Made by a program: the position numbers and the translations under genes. Of a stretch of 64,000 nt of DNA, positions 45,089 through 53,201 are shown one piece after another (within the stretch, counting starts at the first letter, position 1; each line of letters starts with the position of its first letter). The notes beneath the pieces were generated by a model. That model made no database searches, was not told the origin of the DNA, and saw nothing but the letters and a program-made list of their open reading frames with translations. The stretch covers positions 992,001 through 1,056,000 of the forward strand of contig NZ_CP064653.1 in NCBI RefSeq assembly GCF_015711015.1. The letters run 5' to 3'. Source of the DNA: Methylomonas sp. LL1. Lineage in GTDB: Bacteria; Pseudomonadota; Gammaproteobacteria; Methylococcales; Methylomonadaceae.

Positions 45089-46414
45089 ATGGCCCATAAG
45101 AAAAAACTTCCGCAAGACCCCGTCACTGTAACCATCGAATCCCTGTCCCACGACGGCCGAGGCGTTACCCACGTTGACGGCAAAGTCGTGTTCATAGACG
45201 AAGCACTGCCCGGTGAAACTCTCGAGTTTGTTTATACCGACAGCCGCAAGGATTATGCCGAAGGCAAGGTGGTAAAACTATTGACCCGCGCCGAACACAG
45301 GGTCGATCCGGGGTGCGCGCATTATGGGGTATGCGGTGGTTGTAGTTTTCAGCATGTAGACGACGGAGAACAAATTCATTTCAAGGAAGCCTTGCTGCAA
45401 GAACAATTCCGCCGTATCGGCAAGCTCGAGATTCCGCAAATCTGGGAAGCGTTGACCGGCCAGCACTGGTGTTATCGCACCAAGGCGCGGATGGGCGTCA
45501 AGTGGGTGGCTAAAAAGGCCCGGGTGTTGGTGGGTTTTCGCGAGCGGCGCAATCCATTTCTGGCCGAAATCGATAGTTGCAAGGTGATGCAGCCTATCGT
45601 CGGCGAAAATCTGTTGGCGCTGGGCGATATGATTGCCGGCCTGACTATCAAGGACAAAATACCGCAAATCGAGGTCGCCATCGGTGACAACGCCGTGGTG
45701 CTGGCATTTCGTGTACTGACGCCGCCGACCGAGGCCGATAAGCAAATAATGCGCGAATTTGCCCATCAACATCGGATCAGCATTTGTTTGCAGCCTAAAG
45801 GCCCGGATACCATAGCTCCGCTGGACGGTGAGCCGGAGGTGATTCCAAGCTATACGCTGGCGGAGCAAGGGGTTAAATTTAACTTCCGGCCGGCCATGTT
45901 TACCCAGGTCAACTATGACATCAACCAGAAAATGGTGACGCGGGCGCTGGATGCGCTGGAATTGAGCAGGGACGACAGAGTGCTGGATTTATTCTGCGGC
46001 TTGGGCAATTTTACCTTGCCGTTGGCTACCCGCGCGGGCTATGTGGTGGGCGTGGAAGGCGATTTGCCGCTGGTCAAGCATGCGCGCGAAAACGCGCGAC
46101 TGAATAATTTGGATAACGTCGAATTTTATGTCGCCGATTTGAGCAAGGATGTCAAGGATTCACCCTGGTGCCAGCAGAAATTCAACAAGATATTACTCGA
46201 TCCTTCGCGCGCGGGTGCGTCCGAAGTGCTGCATAATTTCAAGCACTGGCAACCGGAACGCATCGTTTACGTCTCCTGCAATCCTTCTACGTTGGCGCGC
46301 GATGCCGGTATTCTGGTCAACGAATTGGGCTACAAACTGGTCAAGGCCGGGGTCATGGACATGTTTCCGCAAACAGCGCACGTCGAATCCATCGCCCTGT
46401 TCGTCAAAAAATGA
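45089..46414 (+). CDS. rlmD: 23S rRNA (uracil-1939-C5)-methyltransferase RlmD
   Basis: 441 residues. TRAM domain at the N-terminus (VTIESLSHDGRGVTHVDGK). The [4Fe-4S] cysteines are in DPGCAHYGVCGGCSFQH plus the later DSCKVMQP. The methyltransferase half has VLDLFCGLGNFTLPLATRAG for SAM, LLDPSRAGASEVL, and the catalytic Cys in IVYVSCNPSTLARDAG. Clearly RlmD rather than RlmC or TrmA by order and length. Its TGA overlaps the next ATG, so translation is coupled to the L,D-transpeptidase-like gene. Confidence 0.94.
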   Translation: MAHKKKLPQDPVTVTIESLSHDGRGVTHVDGKVVFIDEALPGETLEFVYTDSRKDYAEGKVVKLLTRAEHRVDPGCAHYGVCGGCSFQHVDDGEQIHFKEALLQEQFRRIGKLEIPQIWEALTGQHWCYRTKARMGVKWVAKKARVLVGFRERRNPFLAEIDSCKVMQPIVGENLLALGDMIAGLTIKDKIPQIEVAIGDNAVVLAFRVLTPPTEADKQIMREFAHQHRISICLQPKGPDTIAPLDGEPEVIPSYTLAEQGVKFNFRPAMFTQVNYDINQKMVTRALDALELSRDDRVLDLFCGLGNFTLPLATRAGYVVGVEGDLPLVKHARENARLNNLDNVEFYVADLSKDVKDSPWCQQKFNKILLDPSRAGASEVLHNFKHWQPERIVYVSCNPSTLARDAGILVNELGYKLVKAGVMDMFPQTAHVESIALFVKK

Positions 46415-46902
46415 CCTTCACCGAGCGACAACTGGACATTAGTATCGCCAATCAGCAATTGACCTTGCTGGAAAACGGCCGGGCTATCCTGCAATTTCCG
46501 ATATCTACCGCCAAAAACGGGCCGGGGCAATTGAAGGGCAGCGAATGCACGCCGACCGGCTGGCACCGGATACGGGCTAAAATCGGAGCCGGCGCGCCGA
46601 TCAACAGCGTGTTCGTCGGCCGCCGCGCTACCGGCGAAATTTATACGCCGGGCTTGGCCGCCGACCAGCCACAACGTGACTGGATATTGAGTCGGATTCT
46701 GTGGTTGGGCGGCTTGGAACCAGGACATAATCGCTATGGCGAGGTCGATAGCAGTTGGCGCTATATCTATATTCATGGCTGTCCGGACGAATTGATGCTA
46801 GACCAACCCGCCTCTCATGGTTGTATCCGGATGGCTAATGCCGACGTGATCGAGCTATTCGAGTCGGTCGAAGCCGGTTGCAAAGTATGGATTCATGCCT
46901 AG
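46411..46902 (+). CDS. L,D-transpeptidase (YkuD) domain protein without signal peptide
   Basis: 163 residues. The catalytic motif is complete: IYIHGCPDE upstream (His122) and SHGCIRMANADV with His136, Cys138 and Arg140. N-terminal QLDISIANQQLTLLENG is the usual first strand of YkuD folds. These enzymes form 3-3 peptidoglycan cross-links or attach lipoproteins, normally in the periplasm. No signal peptide or membrane anchor is visible, which is seen in other small YkuD proteins but leaves localisation open. It begins inside the rlmD stop (ATGA) and truA follows by 9 nt. Confidence 0.88.
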   Translation: MTFTERQLDISIANQQLTLLENGRAILQFPISTAKNGPGQLKGSECTPTGWHRIRAKIGAGAPINSVFVGRRATGEIYTPGLAADQPQRDWILSRILWLGGLEPGHNRYGEVDSSWRYIYIHGCPDELMLDQPASHGCIRMANADVIELFESVEAGCKVWIHA

Positions 46903-46911
46903 AATTTCCGT

Positions 46912-47715
46912 ATGACACGTATTGTTTTAGGGATTGAATACGACGGCAGTGCTTACGCCGGCTGGCAATGGCAGAGCGGTAAACCCACCGTTCAAAGTGA
47001 ATTACAATCGGCGTTGAGCAAAATCGCCAATCAGCCGATTACAGTCTTGTGTGCCGGCCGCACCGATGCCGGCGTGCATGCGCTGGAACAGGTGGTACAC
47101 TTCGATTGCGAAGTCGAGCGCGATTTAAAGGCTTGGTTGATGGGCGGCAACAGCCAATTGCCGGATGATATTCGTATCATCTGGGCTAAACCGGCCATGG
47201 CCGATTTTCATGCCCGCTATAGCGCGATAGCGCGATTTTACCGGTACGTGATCCTGAACCGGCCGATGAAATCGGCCTTGCTGCGCACCCAGGCCACTTG
47301 GTGTTACCAGTCGCTGGACGAGCGGAAAATGCATGAAGCCGCGCAGGCCTTGATCGGCGAGCATGATTTTTCCTCGTTTCGAGCGCAGGGTTGCCAATCC
47401 AAAAGCCCTAATCGATTGATGTATTTCATTGATGTGTACCGCCGGGATCAGCAGGTCATCATCGATATTTGCGCCAACGCCTTTTTGCATCACATGGTCA
47501 GAAACATTGCCGGTGTGTTGATGGAAATCGGCATGGGGCGCCAACCGGTTGATTGGACCGACCGCTTGCTGCATTTGAAGGATCGTTCGCGCGCGGCCAT
47601 GACCGCTTCGCCGAACGGTTTGCATTTGGGCGGCGTGCTATACCCCGAACACTACGGCATCGATAGGCATCCGCTTTTTACTAAATTACCCAAGGATGCC
47701 CGGCGCTTTGACTAA
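46912..47715 (+). CDS. truA: tRNA pseudouridine synthase TruA (positions 38-40)
   Basis: 267 residues. N-terminal RIVLGIEYDGSAYAGWQWQ, the catalytic Asp in CAGRTDAGVHALEQVVHFD, FHARYSAIARFYRYVI and the C-terminal HHMVRNIAGVLMEIGMGR are all family marks. It isomerises uridines 38, 39 and 40 in tRNA anticodon stems. It follows the L,D-transpeptidase gene closely and is probably in the same operon. Confidence 0.96.
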   Translation: MTRIVLGIEYDGSAYAGWQWQSGKPTVQSELQSALSKIANQPITVLCAGRTDAGVHALEQVVHFDCEVERDLKAWLMGGNSQLPDDIRIIWAKPAMADFHARYSAIARFYRYVILNRPMKSALLRTQATWCYQSLDERKMHEAAQALIGEHDFSSFRAQGCQSKSPNRLMYFIDVYRRDQQVIIDICANAFLHHMVRNIAGVLMEIGMGRQPVDWTDRLLHLKDRSRAAMTASPNGLHLGGVLYPEHYGIDRHPLFTKLPKDARRFD

Positions 47716-47732
47716 TCAAAAGGTAGGGCGGC

Positions 47733-48029
47733 ATGAGCGATGAGTCGTTGAAGGGTTTAAAGGCTTTACCGTTGAAATTTCCCAGACAATGCGGGTCATG
47801 TGGACGGATCTATCAAACCGAGGCCGAGTTTCTGCAACAAACTCTGGGTATGCGGGCGGGGCGCTCATCCTTGAAAGAAGGCGAGGATGATGACGGACGG
47901 GTCATCGTTGAAGTTTTCAGAAATTGTCTGTGCGGCTCTACCATGATGGACGAGTTTCATTCGCGCCGCGACAACTCCGTTGAAGGCCAAAGAAGGCGAG
48001 CGGAATATGCCAAGGCGCATGCTAAATAA
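47733..48029 (+). CDS. Small conserved-looking protein with CxxC and CxC motifs
   Basis: 98 residues. FPRQCGSCGRIYQTEAEFLQQT near residue 17 (CGSCG) and VFRNCLCGSTMMDEFHSRRDN near 65 could form a zinc ribbon or, less likely, bind an Fe-S cluster. The C-terminus is basic. I recognise no named family. A TAGGG site sits 7-8 nt before the ATG, and truA lies 17 nt upstream, so it belongs to that operon. Its position next to a two-component/HD-GYP gene hints at a regulatory role, but this is speculative. Confidence 0.7.
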   Translation: MSDESLKGLKALPLKFPRQCGSCGRIYQTEAEFLQQTLGMRAGRSSLKEGEDDDGRVIVEVFRNCLCGSTMMDEFHSRRDNSVEGQRRRAEYAKAHAK

Positions 48030-48117
48030 GTAGCCGATCGTTACAAACGGGTTAACACCCGCGCCTAACCGGATCAAACAAGCTTGGATTAACCCATCAC
48101 AGCCAAACAAACGGGTA

Positions 48118-49167
48118 ATGGACATTAAAAATATAGAAATATTGATCGTTGACGATACGCCCGCCAATTTGCAATTGTTGGCCAGTATCCTGAAGGAAGA
48201 AGGTTACAAAATCCGTCCGGCATCCAGTGGTCGGTTGGCCTTGGACTCGATCTCAAAAAAACTACCCGATCTGATTTTGCTCGACATCAGGATGCCGGAC
48301 ATGGATGGTTACGAGGTTTGCAGCAGACTCAAACAAAATCCGCTGACTAAAAATATACCGGTGTTATTCATCAGCGCGTTGACCGATGTCAATGACAAGT
48401 TGAAGGCCTTTAATGTCGGAGGCCTGGATTACATCAATAAACCCTTCCAAATTGAAGAAGTCAAGGCCAGGGTTTCTACTCACCTGCAACTCAAAGCCTT
48501 GCAAAGCAGCATGGAGCAGAAAATCTCGGAAGGCATAGACGAGATACAGTCGCTTAGCCGGGAAATCATTGAAACTCAACGAGAACTGATCCTGACGATG
48601 GGCGAAATCTGCGAAACGCGTTCGCATGAGACTGGCATGCACGTCAAGCGGGTAGCCGATTATTCATTTTTATTGGCGCAATTATACGGTTGTAGCGATG
48701 CCGATTTGATCAAGCAGGCTTCGCCCATGCACGACATCGGTAAAGTTGCGATTCCCGATTACATATTAAATAAACCGGGTCCGTTGACCGAGGCCGAGTG
48801 GGTCGTGATGAAAACCCATAGTGAATTAGGTTTTCACATGCTGTCGGTTTCGCAACGGCCCTTGCTGAAAATGGCGGCCATCATCGCCCAACAGCACCAT
48901 GAAAAATGGGATGGCAGCGGGTATCCGCAAGCTTTGAAGGCCGATGAGATTCATATTGCCGGGCGCATCAGCGGATTTGCCGATGTACTGGATGCCCTTG
49001 GGCACGAGCGTTGTTATAAAAAGGCCTGGGAGTGGGATAGAATTTTGCAATTTATTGAAGTTCAACGCGCCAAGCATTTCGATCCCAGATTGACCGATTT
49101 GTTCTTCGAACACATCGATCAATTTGTAGCACTGGCTGAACAGCACCGGAAACTCGAGCACGGTTAG
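48118..49167 (+). CDS. Response regulator with HD-GYP phosphodiesterase domain (RpfG-like)
   Basis: 349 residues. The receiver domain has phosphoacceptor D56 (LILLDIRMPDMDG) and Lys in INKPF. A helical linker follows (about 125-165). The HD-GYP domain has H205-D206 in MHDIGKVAIPD and HHEKWDGSGYP at 260-270, so the residues needed for c-di-GMP hydrolysis are present. It would lower c-di-GMP when phosphorylated by a partner kinase. No sensor kinase is adjacent; the orphan PAS kinase in this window would prefer a NarL-type partner. Confidence 0.93.
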   Translation: MDIKNIEILIVDDTPANLQLLASILKEEGYKIRPASSGRLALDSISKKLPDLILLDIRMPDMDGYEVCSRLKQNPLTKNIPVLFISALTDVNDKLKAFNVGGLDYINKPFQIEEVKARVSTHLQLKALQSSMEQKISEGIDEIQSLSREIIETQRELILTMGEICETRSHETGMHVKRVADYSFLLAQLYGCSDADLIKQASPMHDIGKVAIPDYILNKPGPLTEAEWVVMKTHSELGFHMLSVSQRPLLKMAAIIAQQHHEKWDGSGYPQALKADEIHIAGRISGFADVLDALGHERCYKKAWEWDRILQFIEVQRAKHFDPRLTDLFFEHIDQFVALAEQHRKLEHG

Positions 49168-49188
49168 GGTGATGCAATCATTGTCATT

Positions 49189-49242
49189 GGGGCGATTTTA
49201 ATCGCCCAGGGCGAATGAATTCGCCCCTACCGGACATTCGAA
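49189..49242 (-). repeat. Extragenic palindromic repeat, family A, copy 2
   Basis: Inverted relative to the copy at 20364-20421 and matching it closely over about 54 bp, including the flank TTCGAATGTCC. It comprises the two hairpins GGGCGATT/AATCGCCC and GGGCGAAT/ATTCGCCC. It lies 22 nt after the HD-GYP stop between convergent genes. Confidence 0.8.
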
Positions 49243-49296
49243 AGCGCCATAAGTCGTCTAGTTCGCGAATTGAAGATGTGCGAACTCGCTGAATGT

Positions 49297-49314
49297 AGCC
49301 GGCTCACGCCGGCT
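49297..49314. terminator. Short GC hairpin between convergent genes
   Basis: AGCCGGC and GCCGGCT form a perfect 7-bp stem with a TCAC loop, followed by TAGTTTTAA. It may terminate the HD-GYP transcript. It ends 6 nt before the stop codon of the lipoprotein gene on the other strand. Confidence 0.55.
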
Positions 49315-49319
49315 TAGTT

Positions 49320-50567
49320 TTAATCTATGGTTTCTATCCAACGGCAACGTTCGTTGACGATAGGGGCGGTCTTGTCGTTGGCAATTCCCTTGGCGATTAA
49401 CGCTATCACTCTATCGTCGGTATCGTAACCGATATGCGCATCCATCGGATTGGCCATTCTGCCTAATCCGAAAGCATCATAGATTTTGGCGACATTGATA
49501 TTGATGTTGGTAACGTTGACGCATAAACGCGAATCCAGGTATTTGCTGACGAAATCATGCGGTAGTGCATAGCTGAGCAAATCATTGGGATCGCTGAAAG
49601 CGATGATGTTGGTCTTGCGCAGCATGCGCTCGGCATATTTTTCGCCTTCGGGCCGGCAATAGGCGGCTTCTTGATTGGTGATCTCGGGCAAGACTCTGCC
49701 CAGTTGCAGCATGGGTAACTGGTTGGACATCATATAAATCGGCACGTCCTTGTTTCTCATCGCATCGGCCATGGCCGCGTAGTAAGACGTCTCTTTATCG
49801 TTGTCTAAAATCGATACGATACGCTGCAAGCCATCTATGGTAATCCGGCTGCCAAGACTGTGCGACACAAAGGCGTAGCTATCGTTATAAAACGGCGTGA
49901 CGTTTTTCGATGAACACTGTTGATGCACATCGTCCGGCAGATTATTCCAATCACCGTTAATCATCCAGCAAAACGATTGGGCAAACGCGGTCAATATATC
50001 TTCGCGCTTTTCGCCCAGATAGATGATGGGGTCGGGGCCGGTATCATTGGAGAATTTTTTCAACAAATCGTTGACTTCGGCTCGACGAAACGACTGCTCG
50101 CCGGAGTTGTCGTAAGACAACACTTCCTTTTCCTTTGAAGTGTTCTCGGACCAAGTTAATTCGTAAAAAAGCAATTCTTGGACTTTATCCTTATCCAGAT
50201 AGCGGTTGATTCGCAGGTTGCCCAATTTTTTACTCGGATCTTTAGGACTTGCCAGCGTGATGTTTTTATAAGCCTTGGCCGTGACCGGCAGATCCAACTC
50301 CTTGGCCAGTTTCTCAAGAAACTGGGTCGAATAGCCTGGCAGGTGATTGCCGACACCGTGCACCATCAACACCTTCATTTTCCGTCCCGGCACATCCAAT
50401 TGCGGCTTGAGGCCGTTGAATTTGTCGCCGGTAATTTCGCATACGCGCGTGTCCACAGTCTCTTGTTTTTCCAGTAAGGCCTCGGCAATGCCCCTGCCGA
50501 AACTAGAACATCCGCTCAGCAGGATACCGATACAACAAATAAGCAGTTTGCTATTGATTTTTCTCAT
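49320..50567 (-). CDS. Lipoprotein with alpha/beta-hydrolase features
   Basis: 415 residues. A lipoprotein signal peptide ends in the lipobox LLSGC with C20 as lipid attachment site. VLMVHGVGNHLPGYS resembles the HG oxyanion strand of alpha/beta hydrolases, and FVSHSLGSRITIDGL gives a GxSxG-like nucleophile elbow (S-H-S-L-G). A catalytic Asp/His pair is plausible near FSDPNDLLSYALPHDF. Family membership beyond this is not recognised; an esterase or lipase at the outer or inner membrane is likely. A single-gene unit. Confidence 0.78.
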   Translation of the reverse strand: MRKINSKLLICCIGILLSGCSSFGRGIAEALLEKQETVDTRVCEITGDKFNGLKPQLDVPGRKMKVLMVHGVGNHLPGYSTQFLEKLAKELDLPVTAKAYKNITLASPKDPSKKLGNLRINRYLDKDKVQELLFYELTWSENTSKEKEVLSYDNSGEQSFRRAEVNDLLKKFSNDTGPDPIIYLGEKREDILTAFAQSFCWMINGDWNNLPDDVHQQCSSKNVTPFYNDSYAFVSHSLGSRITIDGLQRIVSILDNDKETSYYAAMADAMRNKDVPIYMMSNQLPMLQLGRVLPEITNQEAAYCRPEGEKYAERMLRKTNIIAFSDPNDLLSYALPHDFVSKYLDSRLCVNVTNININVAKIYDAFGLGRMANPMDAHIGYDTDDRVIALIAKGIANDKTAPIVNERCRWIETID

Positions 50568-50962
50568 CGGAATATAAAAGTTTTAGTCAAAATTGAATCA
50601 GTCGGAACAGAAGGCGGTTAAGCTCAGGATTTGGTTGGAAGTTCTTTTGCGATTATTCGATCGCATCACCAGTGAGGAACGGATTTTAGCCGCGAACGCA
50701 AACCTTTTCAGGCTATTGACCAATCTCCATCCATTTTCCGACATTATCGCAGGCACCGCCGGTATTCGCCATTATCGCCGCCAAAAGGAAGCTGTACGCG
50801 ATTGATGATGGTTATTCGATGATTTTTGTGGCACGCTGCCTTAAGGGAGCTTTAGTCAAATAAACTATTTTGCCATTCTTGGTAAATCAACTATCTTGGA
50901 ACAACTAATTGGGATCAGCGTCCGGTTTCCACGGAAAGAATATAAACAATTTTTAAAATTTT
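50568..50962. other. Intergenic region upstream of hppA
   Basis: About 395 nt between divergently transcribed genes. A 70-codon frame from a TTG at 50593 has no ribosome binding site or family resemblance and is not called. The last 60 nt before hppA are AT-rich, with no clear ribosome binding site. Confidence 0.35.
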
Positions 50963-53170
50963 ATGGCAAACAATATTTTCTTTTTAGTACCTGTCTCGGC
51001 TTTCGTCGCGTTGAGTTTCGCCTTTTATTTCTTCAAGCAGATGATGCGGGAAAGCGAAGGCAGCGACAAGATGAAGCAAATTGCGCTCTATGTACGCGAG
51101 GGTGCCATGTCCTATCTGAAACAACAATACAAAGTTGTATCGATTGTTTTCATTGTATTGGCCCTGCTTTTTGCGATTATGGCCTATTTCGGCCTTCAAA
51201 ATAGCTGGGTGCCGTTTGCTTTTCTTTCGGGTGGATTTTTTTCAGGTCTAGCCGGCTTTTTTGGCATGAAGACCGCCACTTACGCATCGGCGCGCACCGC
51301 GCAAGCGGCATCGAAATCATTGAATCAAGGCCTGCAAATTGCTTTTCGCTCCGGGGCCGTGATGGGCTTGGTCGTCGTGGGCCTGGCACTAATCGATATT
51401 TCGGTATGGTATTGGGTGCTGGGTTATTTTATCGACGATACCGGAGCCGGACATAAACTGATCGTTGTCACCACCACGATGCTGACCTTTGGCATGGGTG
51501 CTTCCACTCAGGCATTATTCGCCAGAGTAGGCGGAGGGATTTATACCAAGGCGGCCGATGTCGGCGCCGACTTGGTGGGTAAGGTGGAAGCCGGCATTCC
51601 GGAAGATGATCCCCGAAATCCGGCAACCATTGCCGATAACGTCGGCGATAATGTCGGCGACGTGGCCGGCATGGGGGCTGACCTGTACGAATCCTACTGC
51701 GGTTCGATTTTGGCGACGGCCGCTTTGGGCGCTTCCGCATTCTCCTTGAATCCCGGCATGCAGGAAAAGGCGGTTTTTGCACCGATGTTGATTGCCGCGA
51801 CCGGTATTTTTCTGTCCATATTGGGGATTTTCCTGGTCAAAACCGACGAGAATGCCGACATGAAACAATTGATGCGAGCATTAAATCGCGGCATCAATAT
51901 CAGTTCCCTGCTGACAGCCATTGCGACTTTTGTGATTCTTCATCATATCGGTTTGCATAACTGGGTGGGGGTTTCCTCCGCGGTCGTCTGCGGCCTGATC
52001 GCCGGTATCATCATCGGACAAAGCGCCGAGTATTACACCTCGCACTCATACCGTCCCACCCAAAAAATTGCCGAAAGTGCCATCACCGGTCCCGCTACCG
52101 TGATCATTTCGGGTCTGGGGTCGGGTATGATTTCAACAGCCATTCCGGTCATGACCATAGCCGTTGGCATTATCGCCTCGTTTCTGTGTGCCATAGAGTT
52201 TGACGTGCAAAATATGCTGGCGGCAAAAAATCTGAGCCTGGGCTTGTATGGCATAGGCATCGCCTCGGTGGGTATGTTGTCGACACTCGGCATTACCTTG
52301 GCGACCGACGCTTACGGCCCTATCGCGGATAATGCCGGTGGTAACGCCGAAATGAGCGGTCTGGACCAAGAAGTGCGCAAACGCACCGATGCCTTGGATG
52401 CGTTGGGGAATACCACCGCCGCCACCGGCAAGGGCTTTGCGATTGGTTCGGCGGCGCTAACCGCGTTGGTGTTATTGGCTTCGTATATCGAGGAAATTAA
52501 AATCGGTTTGCTACGGATCGGTCACACCACATTAGAATTCGCCAATGGCGACACCATTGAAACCGACAAAGCCGGTTTCATTGATTTCATGACTTACTAT
52601 CAAGTTACTCTAATGAACCCCAAAGTGTTGATAGGCATGTTCCTGGGATCGATGATGGCTTTCGTCTTCTGCGGCTTGACCATGAATGCCGTGGGGCGAG
52701 CCGCGCAAAAAATGGTGGAAGAGGTGCGCCGACAGTTTCGCGAAATAAAAGGTATTCTTGAAGGCAGTGGAAAACCGGATTATGCCCGCTGTGTGGAAAT
52801 CTCGACCCAAAGCGCGCAGCGGGAAATGCTGCTGCCATCGCTTTTAGCGCTGGCCGTTCCGATTGTTACCGGTATTGTTTTTGGTGTTGCCGGCGTCATG
52901 GGCTTGTTAGTCGGCGGGCTTTCCGCCGGATTTGTATTGGCTATTTTTATGGCCAATGCCGGTGGAGCCTGGGATAACGCCAAAAAATATGTCGAAGAAG
53001 GCCATTTGGGTGGGAAAGGTTCGGCGGTTCACAAAGCCTGCGTGGTGGGCGATACGGTTGGCGACCCGTTTAAAGACACATCCGGTCCATCACTGAACAT
53101 CTTGATCAAACTGATGAGCATGGTCGCTATCGTAATGGCGGGCTTAACGGCGGCATGGAGCTTGTTTTAA
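50963..53170 (+). CDS. hppA: Membrane-bound ion-translocating pyrophosphatase (K+-dependent type)
   Basis: 735 residues with about 16 membrane helices. It hydrolyses pyrophosphate and pumps H+ or Na+. The pyrophosphate site is seen in [20 protein letters not shown] and [20 protein letters not shown], and the C-terminal acidic site in [20 protein letters not shown]. In [18 protein letters not shown] the residue after GNTTA is Ala, not the Lys of K+-independent enzymes, so the enzyme should need K+. Both H+- and Na+-pumping families occur in that class. Transcribed alone, convergent with the Wzz-like gene. Confidence 0.95.
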   Translation: MANNIFFLVPVSAFVALSFAFYFFKQMMRESEGSDKMKQIALYVREGAMSYLKQQYKVVSIVFIVLALLFAIMAYFGLQNSWVPFAFLSGGFFSGLAGFFGMKTATYASARTAQAASKSLNQGLQIAFRSGAVMGLVVVGLALIDISVWYWVLGYFIDDTGAGHKLIVVTTTMLTFGMGASTQALFARVGGGIYTKAADVGADLVGKVEAGIPEDDPRNPATIADNVGDNVGDVAGMGADLYESYCGSILATAALGASAFSLNPGMQEKAVFAPMLIAATGIFLSILGIFLVKTDENADMKQLMRALNRGINISSLLTAIATFVILHHIGLHNWVGVSSAVVCGLIAGIIIGQSAEYYTSHSYRPTQKIAESAITGPATVIISGLGSGMISTAIPVMTIAVGIIASFLCAIEFDVQNMLAAKNLSLGLYGIGIASVGMLSTLGITLATDAYGPIADNAGGNAEMSGLDQEVRKRTDALDALGNTTAATGKGFAIGSAALTALVLLASYIEEIKIGLLRIGHTTLEFANGDTIETDKAGFIDFMTYYQVTLMNPKVLIGMFLGSMMAFVFCGLTMNAVGRAAQKMVEEVRRQFREIKGILEGSGKPDYARCVEISTQSAQREMLLPSLLALAVPIVTGIVFGVAGVMGLLVGGLSAGFVLAIFMANAGGAWDNAKKYVEEGHLGGKGSAVHKACVVGDTVGDPFKDTSGPSLNILIKLMSMVAIVMAGLTAAWSLF

Positions 53171-53201
53171 ACCCTTCACTCGTAAATGGACTCGATCTAT
53201 G

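Noticed and set aside
50593..50805. 70-codon frame starting with TTG between the lipoprotein gene and hppA
   Set aside because: No ribosome binding site, no recognisable motif, basic composition typical of chance frames.
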